Shown here: piece after piece, positions 1 to 6,051 of the stretch
Numbering within the stretch: position 1 is the stretch's first letter
Layout: the number at the start of each line of letters is the position of its first letter
Origin: Oscillospiraceae bacterium
Lineage (GTDB): Bacteria > Bacillota > Clostridia > Oscillospirales > Acutalibacteraceae
DNA: 8,949 nucleotides
Direction: 5' to 3'
NCBI GenBank assembly: GCA_028706415.1
Contig: JAQWBK010000062.1
Coordinates: 1-8,949, forward strand
Program-made: the position numbers and the translations under genes
Notes under the pieces: generated by a model
The model's database searches: none
Seen by the model: only the letters and a program-made list of their open reading frames with translations
Told to the model about the DNA's origin: nothing

Positions 1-19
1 ATAATTCTTATATAAAATT

Positions 20-90
20 AAATAAAAGCTTCTTTTCATACAAGAATTAGGGTAAGAAATAATTCATATCTGAAAGGAAGCTTTTTATTT
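20..90. repeat. Long AT-rich palindrome, possible bidirectional terminator
   Basis: Bases 20-38 pair with 71-90 through about 18 base pairs, with one bulged T and one G-T wobble. The core is AAAAGCTTC against GAAGCTTTTT. Inside the 32-base loop a second 6-bp stem forms (GAATTA 44-49 with TAATTC 60-65). Both outer flanks are A/T tracts, so a transcript in either direction would end in a U-rich run after a stable hairpin. That fits a bidirectional terminator lying between the transposase remnant and whatever is to the left of the window. It could instead be one end of an old mobile element. The structure is directly visible; the function is inferred. Confidence 0.5.
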
Positions 91-121
91 ATAAAAGACA
101 CCGGCACTATAAAAACCGTTA

Positions 122-382
122 TCAACAAAACGAGCATCTAATACGAATTACAAAATAAAAACATTGTAAAATCCAATCATGTCCGGTAATGTTCTTTACG
201 GTGCATTTCGTCAAAGAACAAATTGTATCACAAAGTCGGTCAACCAATTTATCCAGGGTTTCGAAAATATCATTTCTGAAGCCGTGTTTCCGTAACCAAG
301 TCCAAATTTGCTCAATGGAGTTTGTGAATGGTATTAAAAGTCTATATTTATATAAATGTACCGGATATCCCGGAAAGGCGGA
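122..382 (-). pseudogene. Remnant of an IS630-family transposase (C-terminal part only)
   Basis: On the minus strand an open frame runs from just after an in-frame TGA (383-385) to a TGA at 122-124. It reads ...NSIEQIWTWLRKHGFRN at about 313-265, then ...LVDRLCDTICSL and ITGHDWI, ending near 170. This matches the C-terminal end of IS630-type DDE transposases, where an NPIEQIWxWLR block carries the last catalytic Glu, followed by a helical tail that often ends in a DWI-like motif. The usual PPYSPELNP stretch before it is degraded to a short IPFTNS-like sequence. The N-terminal two thirds, with the first two Asp residues, are missing, so the fragment cannot be active. No matching inverted repeat was found around it. 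Confidence 0.7.
322..350 (+). promoter_or_regulatory. Possible sigma-A promoter for the small Cys-rich gene
   Basis: TTGTGA (322-327), a 17-base spacer and TATTTA (345-350), with a further TATAAA at 351-356, form a weak sigma-A-like site about 40 bases upstream of the ATG at 391. An alternative pair is TTGCTC (308-313) and TATTAA (332-337) with an 18-base spacer. Both lie inside the decayed transposase sequence, which is AT-rich, so chance matches are likely. Confidence 0.25.
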
Positions 383-390
383 TCATAACG

Positions 391-561
391 ATGTCAACAA
401 ACTGCCCATGCAAATGGAATAACTGTAAAAGACATGGTGACTGTGTCAAATGTATTGAACATCATAAAAAGCACATCAAATATCCTTTGCCGTTTTGCAA
501 AAAAAAGCCATCAAATATTAGCGTCAAATCGGCTGACCAAGCTTATTCAAAAAATCCTTAA
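391..561 (+). CDS. Small Cys-rich protein with a CxRHGxCxxC-type motif
   Basis: This 56-residue protein has cysteines at 5, 7, 12, 18, 21 and 36, and the segment CKRHGDCVKC (12-21) followed by a His-rich EHHKKH stretch and a PFC near residue 36. The spacing resembles unnamed small proteins common in Clostridia that carry a C-x-RHG-x-C-x2-C core followed by H, P and C; I recognise the pattern but know no established function. The Cys and His set suggests a bound metal, most likely zinc (inference). The start is the ATG at 391, preceded by GGAAAGG at 372-378; a longer reading from 328 would add 21 residues unlike the family. The gene converges on the pseudouridine synthase gene, and their 3' ends overlap by 38 bases (524-561). 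The tail after Cys36 is Lys/Ser-rich and probably not conserved, since it is shaped by the overlap. Confidence 0.65.
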   Translation: MSTNCPCKWNNCKRHGDCVKCIEHHKKHIKYPLPFCKKKPSNISVKSADQAYSKNP

Positions 562-1477
562 AATAAGCAGGCAGATCAGCAACAAACTCCATCCACCTTC
601 CGTCACGCGGATGAACAAATCCTATTGAATACGCATGAAGGCATTGCCCTTTTAAGTTTTGAAGTGTTGAATTTAGTTTTGATGTTCCATATACAATATC
701 ACCAGCCACCGGATAGCCCAGGTATGACATATGTACCCGAATTTGATGGGTTCTTCCCGTTTCCAGCCTTAAGCGCACATGAGTAAATCCGGCATAACGC
801 GCGATAACTTCATAATGTGTTACGGCGTTTTTAGCTTTGCCGGCCGTCAACATTTGGTTTGATAGTACCGCCATCCTTTTACGGTGGACCGGATGACGAC
901 CAATCGGGGCATCAATGGTGCCCTTGTCATCCTTCACCCGTCCCGTTACCACGGCTTGGTATTCCCTTAAAAAGCTGTGGGCTTTGATTTGTTTTGCAAG
1001 ATGATGGTGGGATATATCATTTTTCGCAACAATAAGCAGTCCGCTGGTATCCTTGTCTATACGATGGACTATCCCCGGTCGCAGCACCCCGCCAATACCC
1101 GAAAGGCTGTCGCCGCAATGTGCCAGCAGCGCATTTACCAGGGTACCATCTCTGTTCCCTACAGCCGGATGCACGACCATCCCTTTTTTCTTATTTACAA
1201 CCAGCAGATCAGAATCCTCATAAACAATATCAAGAGCAATAAACTGGGCCTTTGCCTCGCAGCTGACAGGTTCCGGAATTTGCACGGTAATCTCGTCTCG
1301 GCTGCGCAAACGATAATTTTTTGGACGGTCAATGCCCGAAACCTGAACAAATCCCCGTTTCAGCCAATCTTGAACCTGTGAACGGGTTATATCCAGAGCT
1401 TGGCTTAAATAAATGTCAAGCCTTTCCCCCGTCTTCTCGGCTGGAGGTATCAGCGTTTTCAAATTCATCTGTTGCAT
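524..1477 (-). CDS. rluD: RluD-type 23S rRNA pseudouridine synthase
   Basis: Converts uridines in RNA, most likely 23S rRNA, to pseudouridine. The 317-residue protein has an N-terminal S4 RNA-binding domain (about 18-68, starting at RLDIYLSQAL) and a RluA/RluD-class catalytic domain (about 78-305). The signature HRIDKDTSG is at 138-146, with Asp141 the expected catalytic nucleophile, and GRTHQIRVH is at 241-249. Length and order are normal for the family; it corresponds by position and type to Bacillus YlyB. The exact target uridines cannot be read from sequence. The first ATG (1477) lies only 3 bases after GGAGG in a GGGAGGGGG tract, so the ATG at 1468 (MNLKTL) may be the true start. It overlaps the lspA end by 62 bases, which suggests translational coupling. 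After the stop only a weak U-run (499-506 on the minus strand) is seen as a possible terminator. Confidence 0.93.
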   Translation of the reverse strand: MQQMNLKTLIPPAEKTGERLDIYLSQALDITRSQVQDWLKRGFVQVSGIDRPKNYRLRSRDEITVQIPEPVSCEAKAQFIALDIVYEDSDLLVVNKKKGMVVHPAVGNRDGTLVNALLAHCGDSLSGIGGVLRPGIVHRIDKDTSGLLIVAKNDISHHHLAKQIKAHSFLREYQAVVTGRVKDDKGTIDAPIGRHPVHRKRMAVLSNQMLTAGKAKNAVTHYEVIARYAGFTHVRLRLETGRTHQIRVHMSYLGYPVAGDIVYGTSKLNSTLQNLKGQCLHAYSIGFVHPRDGRWMEFVADLPAYFKDFLNKLGQPI

Positions 1478-1985
1478 CCCCCTCCCGCTCGGACAGATTT
1501 TTTATAGGCTGCTTATCCTCTTTATATATAAACAAATAAAATATCAGCATAAGAGATGCACCCACAACAACATAGCTGTCGGCCATATTAAACAGCGGGA
1601 AATCAATCAAACTAAAATAAAAAAAGTCGACCACTTCCCCAGTTGAAATCCGGTCTATCAGGTTGCCTATGCCGCCTGCCAAAATAAGTGTGCATGCAAT
1701 CTTAACCATTTTTGCTTTATTATCGAGCTTACCCAATAATAAAGCAATCAACAAGGCAAACAATGTCGCAATCGTGATGATTAAAAGAAACATCTGATTT
1801 CCATTGAGAATTCCAAAGGCTGCTCCGGGATTTTTCGTGAAAGAAAGCTCAAAAACCCCGCTTATTAATACTATGGGCTGTTTACCCATCAAATGCTCAA
1901 TTGCCAAGGATTTTGTATACTGGTCAAACGCGGCCAGCAGCCCTGCACAGGCGATTATTACAAATATATATATGTGTTTTCTCAT
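1416..1985 (-). CDS. lspA: Lipoprotein signal peptidase (signal peptidase II)
   Basis: Membrane aspartyl protease that removes the signal peptide of prolipoproteins after lipid attachment to the +1 cysteine. This 189-residue protein has four hydrophobic segments (about 5-22, 66-86, 94-112, 134-155). The family motifs are all present: DQYTK at 21-25, FTKNPGAAFGI at 49-59, GNLIDR at 107-112 and FNMADS at 132-137. Asp111 and Asp136 are the expected catalytic pair. The ATG at 1985 has an AAAGGAA ribosome site 11 bases upstream, outside the neighbouring repeat. The family usually ends soon after the last membrane segment; here a charged, acidic tail of about 34 residues (156-189) follows, and the last 20 or so are encoded in the overlap with the pseudouridine synthase gene. 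Transcription probably starts about 24 bases upstream, at the promoter within the foldback element. Confidence 0.96.
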   Translation of the reverse strand: MRKHIYIFVIIACAGLLAAFDQYTKSLAIEHLMGKQPIVLISGVFELSFTKNPGAAFGILNGNQMFLLIITIATLFALLIALLLGKLDNKAKMVKIACTLILAGGIGNLIDRISTGEVVDFFYFSLIDFPLFNMADSYVVVGASLMLIFYLFIYKEDKQPIKNLSEREGDATDEFENADTSSREDGGKA

Positions 1986-2004
1986 GCTTGCGATATTCCT
2001 TTCA

Positions 2005-2105
2005 TACTAATTCCGATTATAAAACTTCCAATAAATCAAGCAAAAAGCTTTGATATATGGGTTTTTGCACGGATTTATTGGTAAGGTTTTAATGAGGAAT
2101 CAGTA
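2005..2105. mobile_element. MITE-like foldback element C, flanked by TCA on both sides
   Basis: A 101-bp imperfect palindrome without coding capacity. The left arm (2005-2037) and the reverse complement of the right arm (2072-2105) share blocks in the same order: TACT(A/G)ATTCC, AAAAC, and CCAATAAATC. An inner stem is formed by GCAAAAA (2040-2046) and TTTTTGC (2062-2068). The element begins TACT and ends AGTA, and the trinucleotide TCA stands directly outside each end (2002-2004 and 2106-2108), as expected of a 3-bp target-site duplication. Its end sequence TACTAATTCCGA resembles the end TACTAATATCCGA of element B, so the two probably belong to one family, C being a short form. It sits right before the lspA ribosome site and carries its likely promoter. 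Mobility is inferred; the structure is seen. Confidence 0.75.
2016..2043 (-). promoter_or_regulatory. Sigma-A promoter for lspA-rluD, inside foldback element C
   Basis: On the minus strand, TTGCTT (2043-2038), a 16-base spacer and a perfect TATAAT (2021-2016) point at lspA. The predicted start near 2009 gives a leader of about 24 bases that includes the AAAGGAA ribosome site. The -10 lies in the left arm and the -35 in the inner stem of element C. The terminator after ileS makes a separate promoter necessary, and no comparable one is visible in the non-repeat sequence of the gap. Confidence 0.6.
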
Positions 2106-2130
2106 TCAGTGCTGGTTATTTCACAATTTA

Positions 2131-2451
2131 TACTAATACTGATCTCAAATAAAAATCAAGACATCTTTGCGGTCTGTTTTCCGCCATACAGCGTTGTTCT
2201 CGTCGGCGGGCGTCAGCCCGCTCTCCTCCTCCGCCTTATACTAATATCCGACTAAATCCTTAACATCTTTCCGGTCTTTTTTGCACCGGGTTTTGTTCTC
2301 CTCCTTGCCGGGCGCCAGCCCGCCTGCGTCGTCGGCCTTGCCCGACACAAAAAATCCTCGGAAACCTTATCAATATTTTAGTCGGATATTAGTATTACAT
2401 GACGAAAAACAACCTCGCAAATTTTGTCTCACCTTTTACTTGAGAACAGTA
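2131..2451. mobile_element. MITE-like foldback element A, split by element B
   Basis: The left half (2131-2235) and right half (2398-2451) are separated by element B plus one TTA. Rejoined, they give about 162 bp, close to the 156 bp of B. The ends form an inverted repeat, TACT...G(A/T)TCTCAA(A/G)TAAAA, at 2131-2154 and 2434-2451, the left copy having six extra bases (AATACT). The left half shares with B the blocks acatcttt-g/c-cggtct (2161-2175), ttgttctc (2194-2201) and the central hairpin CGGGC-GTCA-GCCCG (2207-2220). The right half, gacgaaaaacaacctcgcaaa (2401 on), aligns with the same part of B. Flanking trinucleotides are TTA (2128-2130) and TAA (2452-2454), so the duplication is imperfect or decayed, as expected of an older copy. 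It contains no coding sequence. Confidence 0.72.
2239..2394. mobile_element. MITE-like foldback element B, inserted in element A with TTA duplication
   Basis: A 156-bp element with perfect 18-bp terminal inverted repeats, TACTAATATCCGACTAAA, at 2239-2256 and 2377-2394. TTA stands immediately outside both ends (2236-2238 and 2395-2397). Further in, the arms pair in patches: TTTCCG (2268-2273 with 2359-2364), TTTTTTG (2277-2283 with 2348-2354) and CGGG (2287-2290 with 2341-2344). The centre holds a GC-rich hairpin, CGGGC-GCCA-GCCCG (2309-2322). It has no open reading frame of note. Removing B and one TTA restores element A as ...ccgccTTAcatgacg..., which lines up with B's own ...cggccTTGcccgaca... 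at the same internal position. This supports insertion of one family member into another. The best-preserved ends of the three copies suggest that B is the youngest. Confidence 0.8.
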
Positions 2452-2468
2452 TAATCCCTGTAATCTTT

Positions 2469-2503
2469 AAAAAACGGCGAGCCGTTAACCGGTACGCCGT
2501 TTT
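2469..2503 (-). terminator. Rho-independent terminator after ileS
   Basis: On the minus strand AAAACGGCG (2503-2495) pairs with CGCCGTTTT (2479-2471) in a 9-bp stem with a 15-base loop, followed by two further T, giving a run of six T (2474-2469). A second, tighter hairpin is possible just before the same T-run: AACGG, a CTCG tetraloop and CCGTT (2486-2473). Either would terminate; the stop codon of ileS is only 15 bases upstream of the structure. It separates the ileS unit from lspA. Confidence 0.85.
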
Positions 2504-2517
2504 CTATTAGCAATAAT

Positions 2518-5310
2518 TCAGCCCACAATTGACGCACAGCGGGAGCACAAATCACCGTGGGTCGACTGCCCAACTGTTTGGCTGTATGTCCAGCAGCGGG
2601 CACATTTTTCTCCATCGGCAGGGGCAACCGAAATACCAAGCCCTTGGATCTCCCCTTTAAAATCTCCTCCGGCACCCTTCTTTATTGTAACCTGCGACAC
2701 GATATTCGCCGCCGGCAACAGGTCGGATACCGGTTGCACAAATTCAAAGAGTTCGCCATCGCAATATAGGGTTACACTTGCATCCAGCGAGCTGCCGATT
2801 ATTTTCTGGTTACGCGCCAGCTCCAGCGCCTTTTTAACATCATCACGCAGAGCATGTATCTTCTCCCATTTTGAAAGAAAATCGTTATCCTGTGCAAAAA
2901 AGCCGGGTTTCGGGATCTCGTTAAATAGCACAGACTTGGCATCTTCCCCGCTTCCATGGGGCATGAATGCCCAGATTTCCTCCGCAGTAAATGCAAGGAT
3001 AGGAGCAAGCATCTTGGTCAACATGTTGAGAAGACGGAACATAACCGTCTGGGCGGCTTTTCTGGTGATACTTTCGGCTTTCTCTACATATAAGCGATCC
3101 TTAAGAACATCAAGATAGAAGTTTGATAAATCCACCACGCAGAAATTGTGAATTTTATGGAAGGCATCATGAAACTCATACGTATCGTAGGCTTCATTAA
3201 CCTGTGCCGCCAAATCATCCAACCGCATCATTGCCCAACGGTCAATCTCTTCCAGCTTATTGTCGGCAACGAAATCGGTATCCGGATTAAAATCATTTAA
3301 ATTGCTCAGAATAAAGCGGGCGGTATTGCGAATTTTGCGATATGCCTCGGAAAGCTGTTTCAATATATCCTTGGAAAGACGAACATCCACCCGATAATCT
3401 ATTGAAGCAACCCAAAGACGAAGAATATCCGCACCGTATTCATTAACAACCTGTTCCGGCTTTATCACATTACCAAGGGATTTGGACATTTTGTGGCCTT
3501 CACCATCCACCGTCCATCCGTGGGTAAGCACCGCCTTGTAGGGGGCCTTCCCTTTCCAGGCGACTGCGGTAAGCAGTGAGGACTGGAACCAGCCGCGATG
3601 CTGGTCTCCCCCTTCAAGATATAGGTCGGCAGGCCATTTAAGATTAGGACGGACATCCAAGGCCGCCGCGTGGGAGGAACCGGAGTCAAACCATACATCC
3701 ATAATATCCTTTTCCTTGCGAAAATGCTTACCACCGCAGTGGGGACAGGTTGCCCCCTCGGGTAGGATTTGCTCGGCCGAATGGGTATACCACCCGTCCG
3801 AACCCTCGCGTCGGAATAGCTCGGATACAGAATTAATAAAGGAACGCTCAATTATCGGCTTCCCGCAATCTTCACAATAGAATATCGGAATGGGAACCCC
3901 CCAGAGGCGTTGACGAGAGATGCACCAGTCGCTACGCTCTCTAACCATGGAGGTAATTCTATCCTCCCCCCATGAAGGAATCCATTTGACATCTTTAATT
4001 GCCTCGACTGCCTGTTCCTTGAAGCTTTCTACCGAACAAAACCATTGCTTGGTTGCTCGGAACAGCACAGGCTCCTTGCAGCGCCAACAATGAGGATACT
4101 GGTGAGCAATCTTTTTTGTTGCAAATAGGCAACCCACAGATTCCATATGCTTGGCAAGAGCCTTATTTGCATCATTTGTGGTCATACCCGCACATTCGGG
4201 ACCTGCTTCCTCGGTCATATTGCCGCGGTCATCCACCGGCACAATAACCGGGATTTCAGGATAATTCTTGCATATATTAAAGTCATCCACACCATGTCCC
4301 GGAGCGGTGTGTACACAGCCTGTACCGCTTTCAAGGGTCACATGATCCCCTACAATTATAAGGGATTGGCGGTCGATAAAGGGATGCTGTGCCTGCATAT
4401 ACTCAAGCTCGGAGCCCTTGAATGATGCCGCCACCCTATAATCGGTTTTTCCGGCTGCCGCCATGACCTCCTGATAAAGGGCCTCTGCAATTATAAAATG
4501 CTCCCCGTCACACTCCACCACATTATATGTGAAGTCGGGTCCTAAGCATATTGCAGTATTGGCAGGCAAGGTCCAGATGGTGGTGGTCCATATCACAAAA
4601 TGTGTGCGTTTTGGATCTATACCGGCCTTCTTCAGAAGTCCCTTGTCATCCTTTACCGTAAATTTAACAAATACCGAATAACAGGGATCCTCGGTGTATT
4701 CAATTTCAGCCTCGGCAAGCGCTGTTTCACATTCAGGGCACCAATGAACCGGCTTTAATCCCTTGTAAATATAGCCCTTCATGGCCATCTCACCGAATAC
4801 TTCAATCTGGCGCGCTTCGAATTCGGGAGTTAATGTGAGATAGGGATTATCCCATTCTCCCAATACCCCCAGGCGTTTAAACTGGTCGCGCTGGTCGTTC
4901 ACATATCCGAGCGCAAACTCACGGCAGACAGCTCGAAGCTTTTCGGGGGGCATGTGGACGGCATTTTCAACCCCTGCTTTGGAACGCGCCTTAAGCTCAA
5001 TTGGCAAACCATGTGTATCCCAACCGGGGACATAAGGAGATTTATAGCCCGACATATTGCGATAACGGACAATTATATCCTTTATAATTTTATTCATTGC
5101 CGTGCCGATATGGATATCGCCGTTAGCGTAGGGAGGGCCGTCATGCAGAACCCAAAGCGGCTTGCCTTCATTTTTTTTCATGAGACGGTCATAAAGGCGG
5201 TCATTTTCCCATTCGGCCAGCATTGCGGGTTCGCGCTGCGGTAAACCGGCCCTCATCGGAAATTCGGTTGAGGGCAGATTCATTGTCTTGTTATAATCCT
5301 TTTCTTGCAT
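2518..5310 (-). CDS. ileS: Isoleucyl-tRNA synthetase
   Basis: Class I synthetase that charges tRNA-Ile in the cytoplasm and edits valine. The 930-residue protein is full length and in one frame. It shows the nucleotide-binding motif as HIGT (67-70, after DGPPYANGDI; HIGH in the textbook form), the PGWDTHGLPIE block near 97-107, the CP1 editing domain (about 190-400), HCWRCKEP before the catalytic half closes, KMSKS at 607-611, the WVASIDYRVDVR and YRKIRNTARF segments of the anticodon-binding domain, and a C-terminal zinc site with Cys903, 906, 922 and 925. This is the common bacterial type with the C-terminal zinc finger. The start is taken as ATG 5310 with AGGAG 9 bases upstream; a TTG directly before it (5313) is also possible. 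Only 39 bases separate it from divIVA, so no T-box leader precedes it here and it must be transcribed from upstream. Codon use is like its neighbours. Confidence 0.98.
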   Translation of the reverse strand: MQEKDYNKTMNLPSTEFPMRAGLPQREPAMLAEWENDRLYDRLMKKNEGKPLWVLHDGPPYANGDIHIGTAMNKIIKDIIVRYRNMSGYKSPYVPGWDTHGLPIELKARSKAGVENAVHMPPEKLRAVCREFALGYVNDQRDQFKRLGVLGEWDNPYLTLTPEFEARQIEVFGEMAMKGYIYKGLKPVHWCPECETALAEAEIEYTEDPCYSVFVKFTVKDDKGLLKKAGIDPKRTHFVIWTTTIWTLPANTAICLGPDFTYNVVECDGEHFIIAEALYQEVMAAAGKTDYRVAASFKGSELEYMQAQHPFIDRQSLIIVGDHVTLESGTGCVHTAPGHGVDDFNICKNYPEIPVIVPVDDRGNMTEEAGPECAGMTTNDANKALAKHMESVGCLFATKKIAHQYPHCWRCKEPVLFRATKQWFCSVESFKEQAVEAIKDVKWIPSWGEDRITSMVRERSDWCISRQRLWGVPIPIFYCEDCGKPIIERSFINSVSELFRREGSDGWYTHSAEQILPEGATCPHCGGKHFRKEKDIMDVWFDSGSSHAAALDVRPNLKWPADLYLEGGDQHRGWFQSSLLTAVAWKGKAPYKAVLTHGWTVDGEGHKMSKSLGNVIKPEQVVNEYGADILRLWVASIDYRVDVRLSKDILKQLSEAYRKIRNTARFILSNLNDFNPDTDFVADNKLEEIDRWAMMRLDDLAAQVNEAYDTYEFHDAFHKIHNFCVVDLSNFYLDVLKDRLYVEKAESITRKAAQTVMFRLLNMLTKMLAPILAFTAEEIWAFMPHGSGEDAKSVLFNEIPKPGFFAQDNDFLSKWEKIHALRDDVKKALELARNQKIIGSSLDASVTLYCDGELFEFVQPVSDLLPAANIVSQVTIKKGAGGDFKGEIQGLGISVAPADGEKCARCWTYSQTVGQSTHGDLCSRCASIVG

Positions 5311-5349
5311 CAAGTAAATCTCCTTTTATATGCCTGCTGAACAATTGCA

Positions 5350-6051
5350 TTATTTGTTGCGATGAAAAAATCCTGAAGTATCCTGTTCGTTATCCTTCGA
5401 TATATCGTAATTATCTCCAAACTTAAGATCACCAAACCTTGAAACAGGTCTCATACCATCATCGGTGACTTGCGAATCGGCATTGTTTTCGTCCTCATCC
5501 TTAAGCTCGGGAATATCCAGAACAACCGAAGGAGCAGCCTCTTGGCGGGATTCTTGGACAGGTTGGGGCACTGCAACCGGTTTGGCCTGCTTTTCTTTTT
5601 TATCGTCAAGTCCGGGCAGCACATCAATAAGAGCCAAATGCTCCTTATAAATCGAGAGCATCCGAGCTTTAAAGTTTGTAACTTCCTGTCTTATGCGATC
5701 CAGTTCGCCTTCTTCGTTTGATATGCTGCTTTGAGCATTTTCAAGAATTTTTTCTGCCCTGATTTTTGCATCGTCAAGTACCAGGCCGGCTTTATGCTTA
5801 GCTTCTCTTACCACCGTGTCGCCCAATTTTTGCGCACTTAACAAAGCTGTTCTTATATTATCCTCATCACTGCGATATTCCACCAGTTTGTCTGCCAAAA
5901 TCTCAAGCTTTTTTTCTAACTCAGCTTTTGAAGCTGTTAATTCGCTTACAGTTTCTGCACACTGCTCAATAAATTCCTCAACTTCGGTAACTTTGCAACC
6001 ACCCACACTTTTCGTAAACTGAATATTACGAATTTCATTTGCCGTAAGCAT
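5350..6051 (-). CDS. divIVA: DivIVA-family cell division / polarity protein
   Basis: Coiled-coil protein that binds curved membrane at division sites and poles and recruits other proteins. The 233-residue protein starts with the typical N-terminal lipid-binding domain, LTANEIRNIQFTKS...GGCKVTEVEEFIE (2-29), followed by long heptad-like helices (about 30-150) and a charged, Pro/Asp-rich tail that ends FFHRNK. Aligned with Bacillus DivIVA, the membrane-inserting Phe17-Arg18 pair is replaced by Val16-Gly17 in an otherwise well-matched segment. The ATG at 6051 has GAGAGGGG nearby as ribosome site. It lies 29 bases after sepF and 39 bases before ileS. In Bacillus, ylmG and ylmH stand between sepF and divIVA; both are missing here. 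The identification rests on the N-terminal motif, the coiled coil and the position. Confidence 0.93.
   Translation of the reverse strand: MLTANEIRNIQFTKSVGGCKVTEVEEFIEQCAETVSELTASKAELEKKLEILADKLVEYRSDEDNIRTALLSAQKLGDTVVREAKHKAGLVLDDAKIRAEKILENAQSSISNEEGELDRIRQEVTNFKARMLSIYKEHLALIDVLPGLDDKKEKQAKPVAVPQPVQESRQEAAPSVVLDIPELKDEDENNADSQVTDDGMRPVSRFGDLKFGDNYDISKDNEQDTSGFFHRNK

Noticed and set aside
328..390. Upstream extension of the small Cys-rich gene to an ATG at 328
   Set aside because: The extra 21 residues come from the transposase remnant and lack family character; the ATG at 391 has a ribosome site and starts directly before the Cys-rich core.
189..422. Plus-strand open frame of 77 codons
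   Set aside because: It is the antisense shadow of the IS630-type transposase remnant, which has recognisable protein motifs on the minus strand.
494..526. Rho-independent terminator right after rluD
   Set aside because: There is a run of eight T on the minus strand, but only about a 4-bp stem with a wobble before it, too weak to call.
977..1381. Plus-strand open frame of 134 codons
   Set aside because: It is antisense to the catalytic core of the pseudouridine synthase and shows no protein signature.
2128..2454. CRISPR-like array or riboswitch in the ileS-lspA gap
   Set aside because: The repeated blocks are not evenly spaced direct repeats; they are explained by nested inverted-repeat elements with target duplications.
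2436..2675. Minus-strand open frame of 79 codons over the ileS end and terminator
   Set aside because: It is out of frame with ileS, runs through the terminator hairpin and has no recognisable motif.
3465..3851. Minus-strand open frame of 128 codons within ileS
   Set aside because: It lies in another frame of the well-supported IleRS catalytic region, including KMSKS; no motifs of its own.
5311..5349. T-box riboswitch upstream of ileS
   Set aside because: Only 39 bases separate divIVA and ileS, far too short for a T-box, and no AGGGUGG-like T-box core was seen there.
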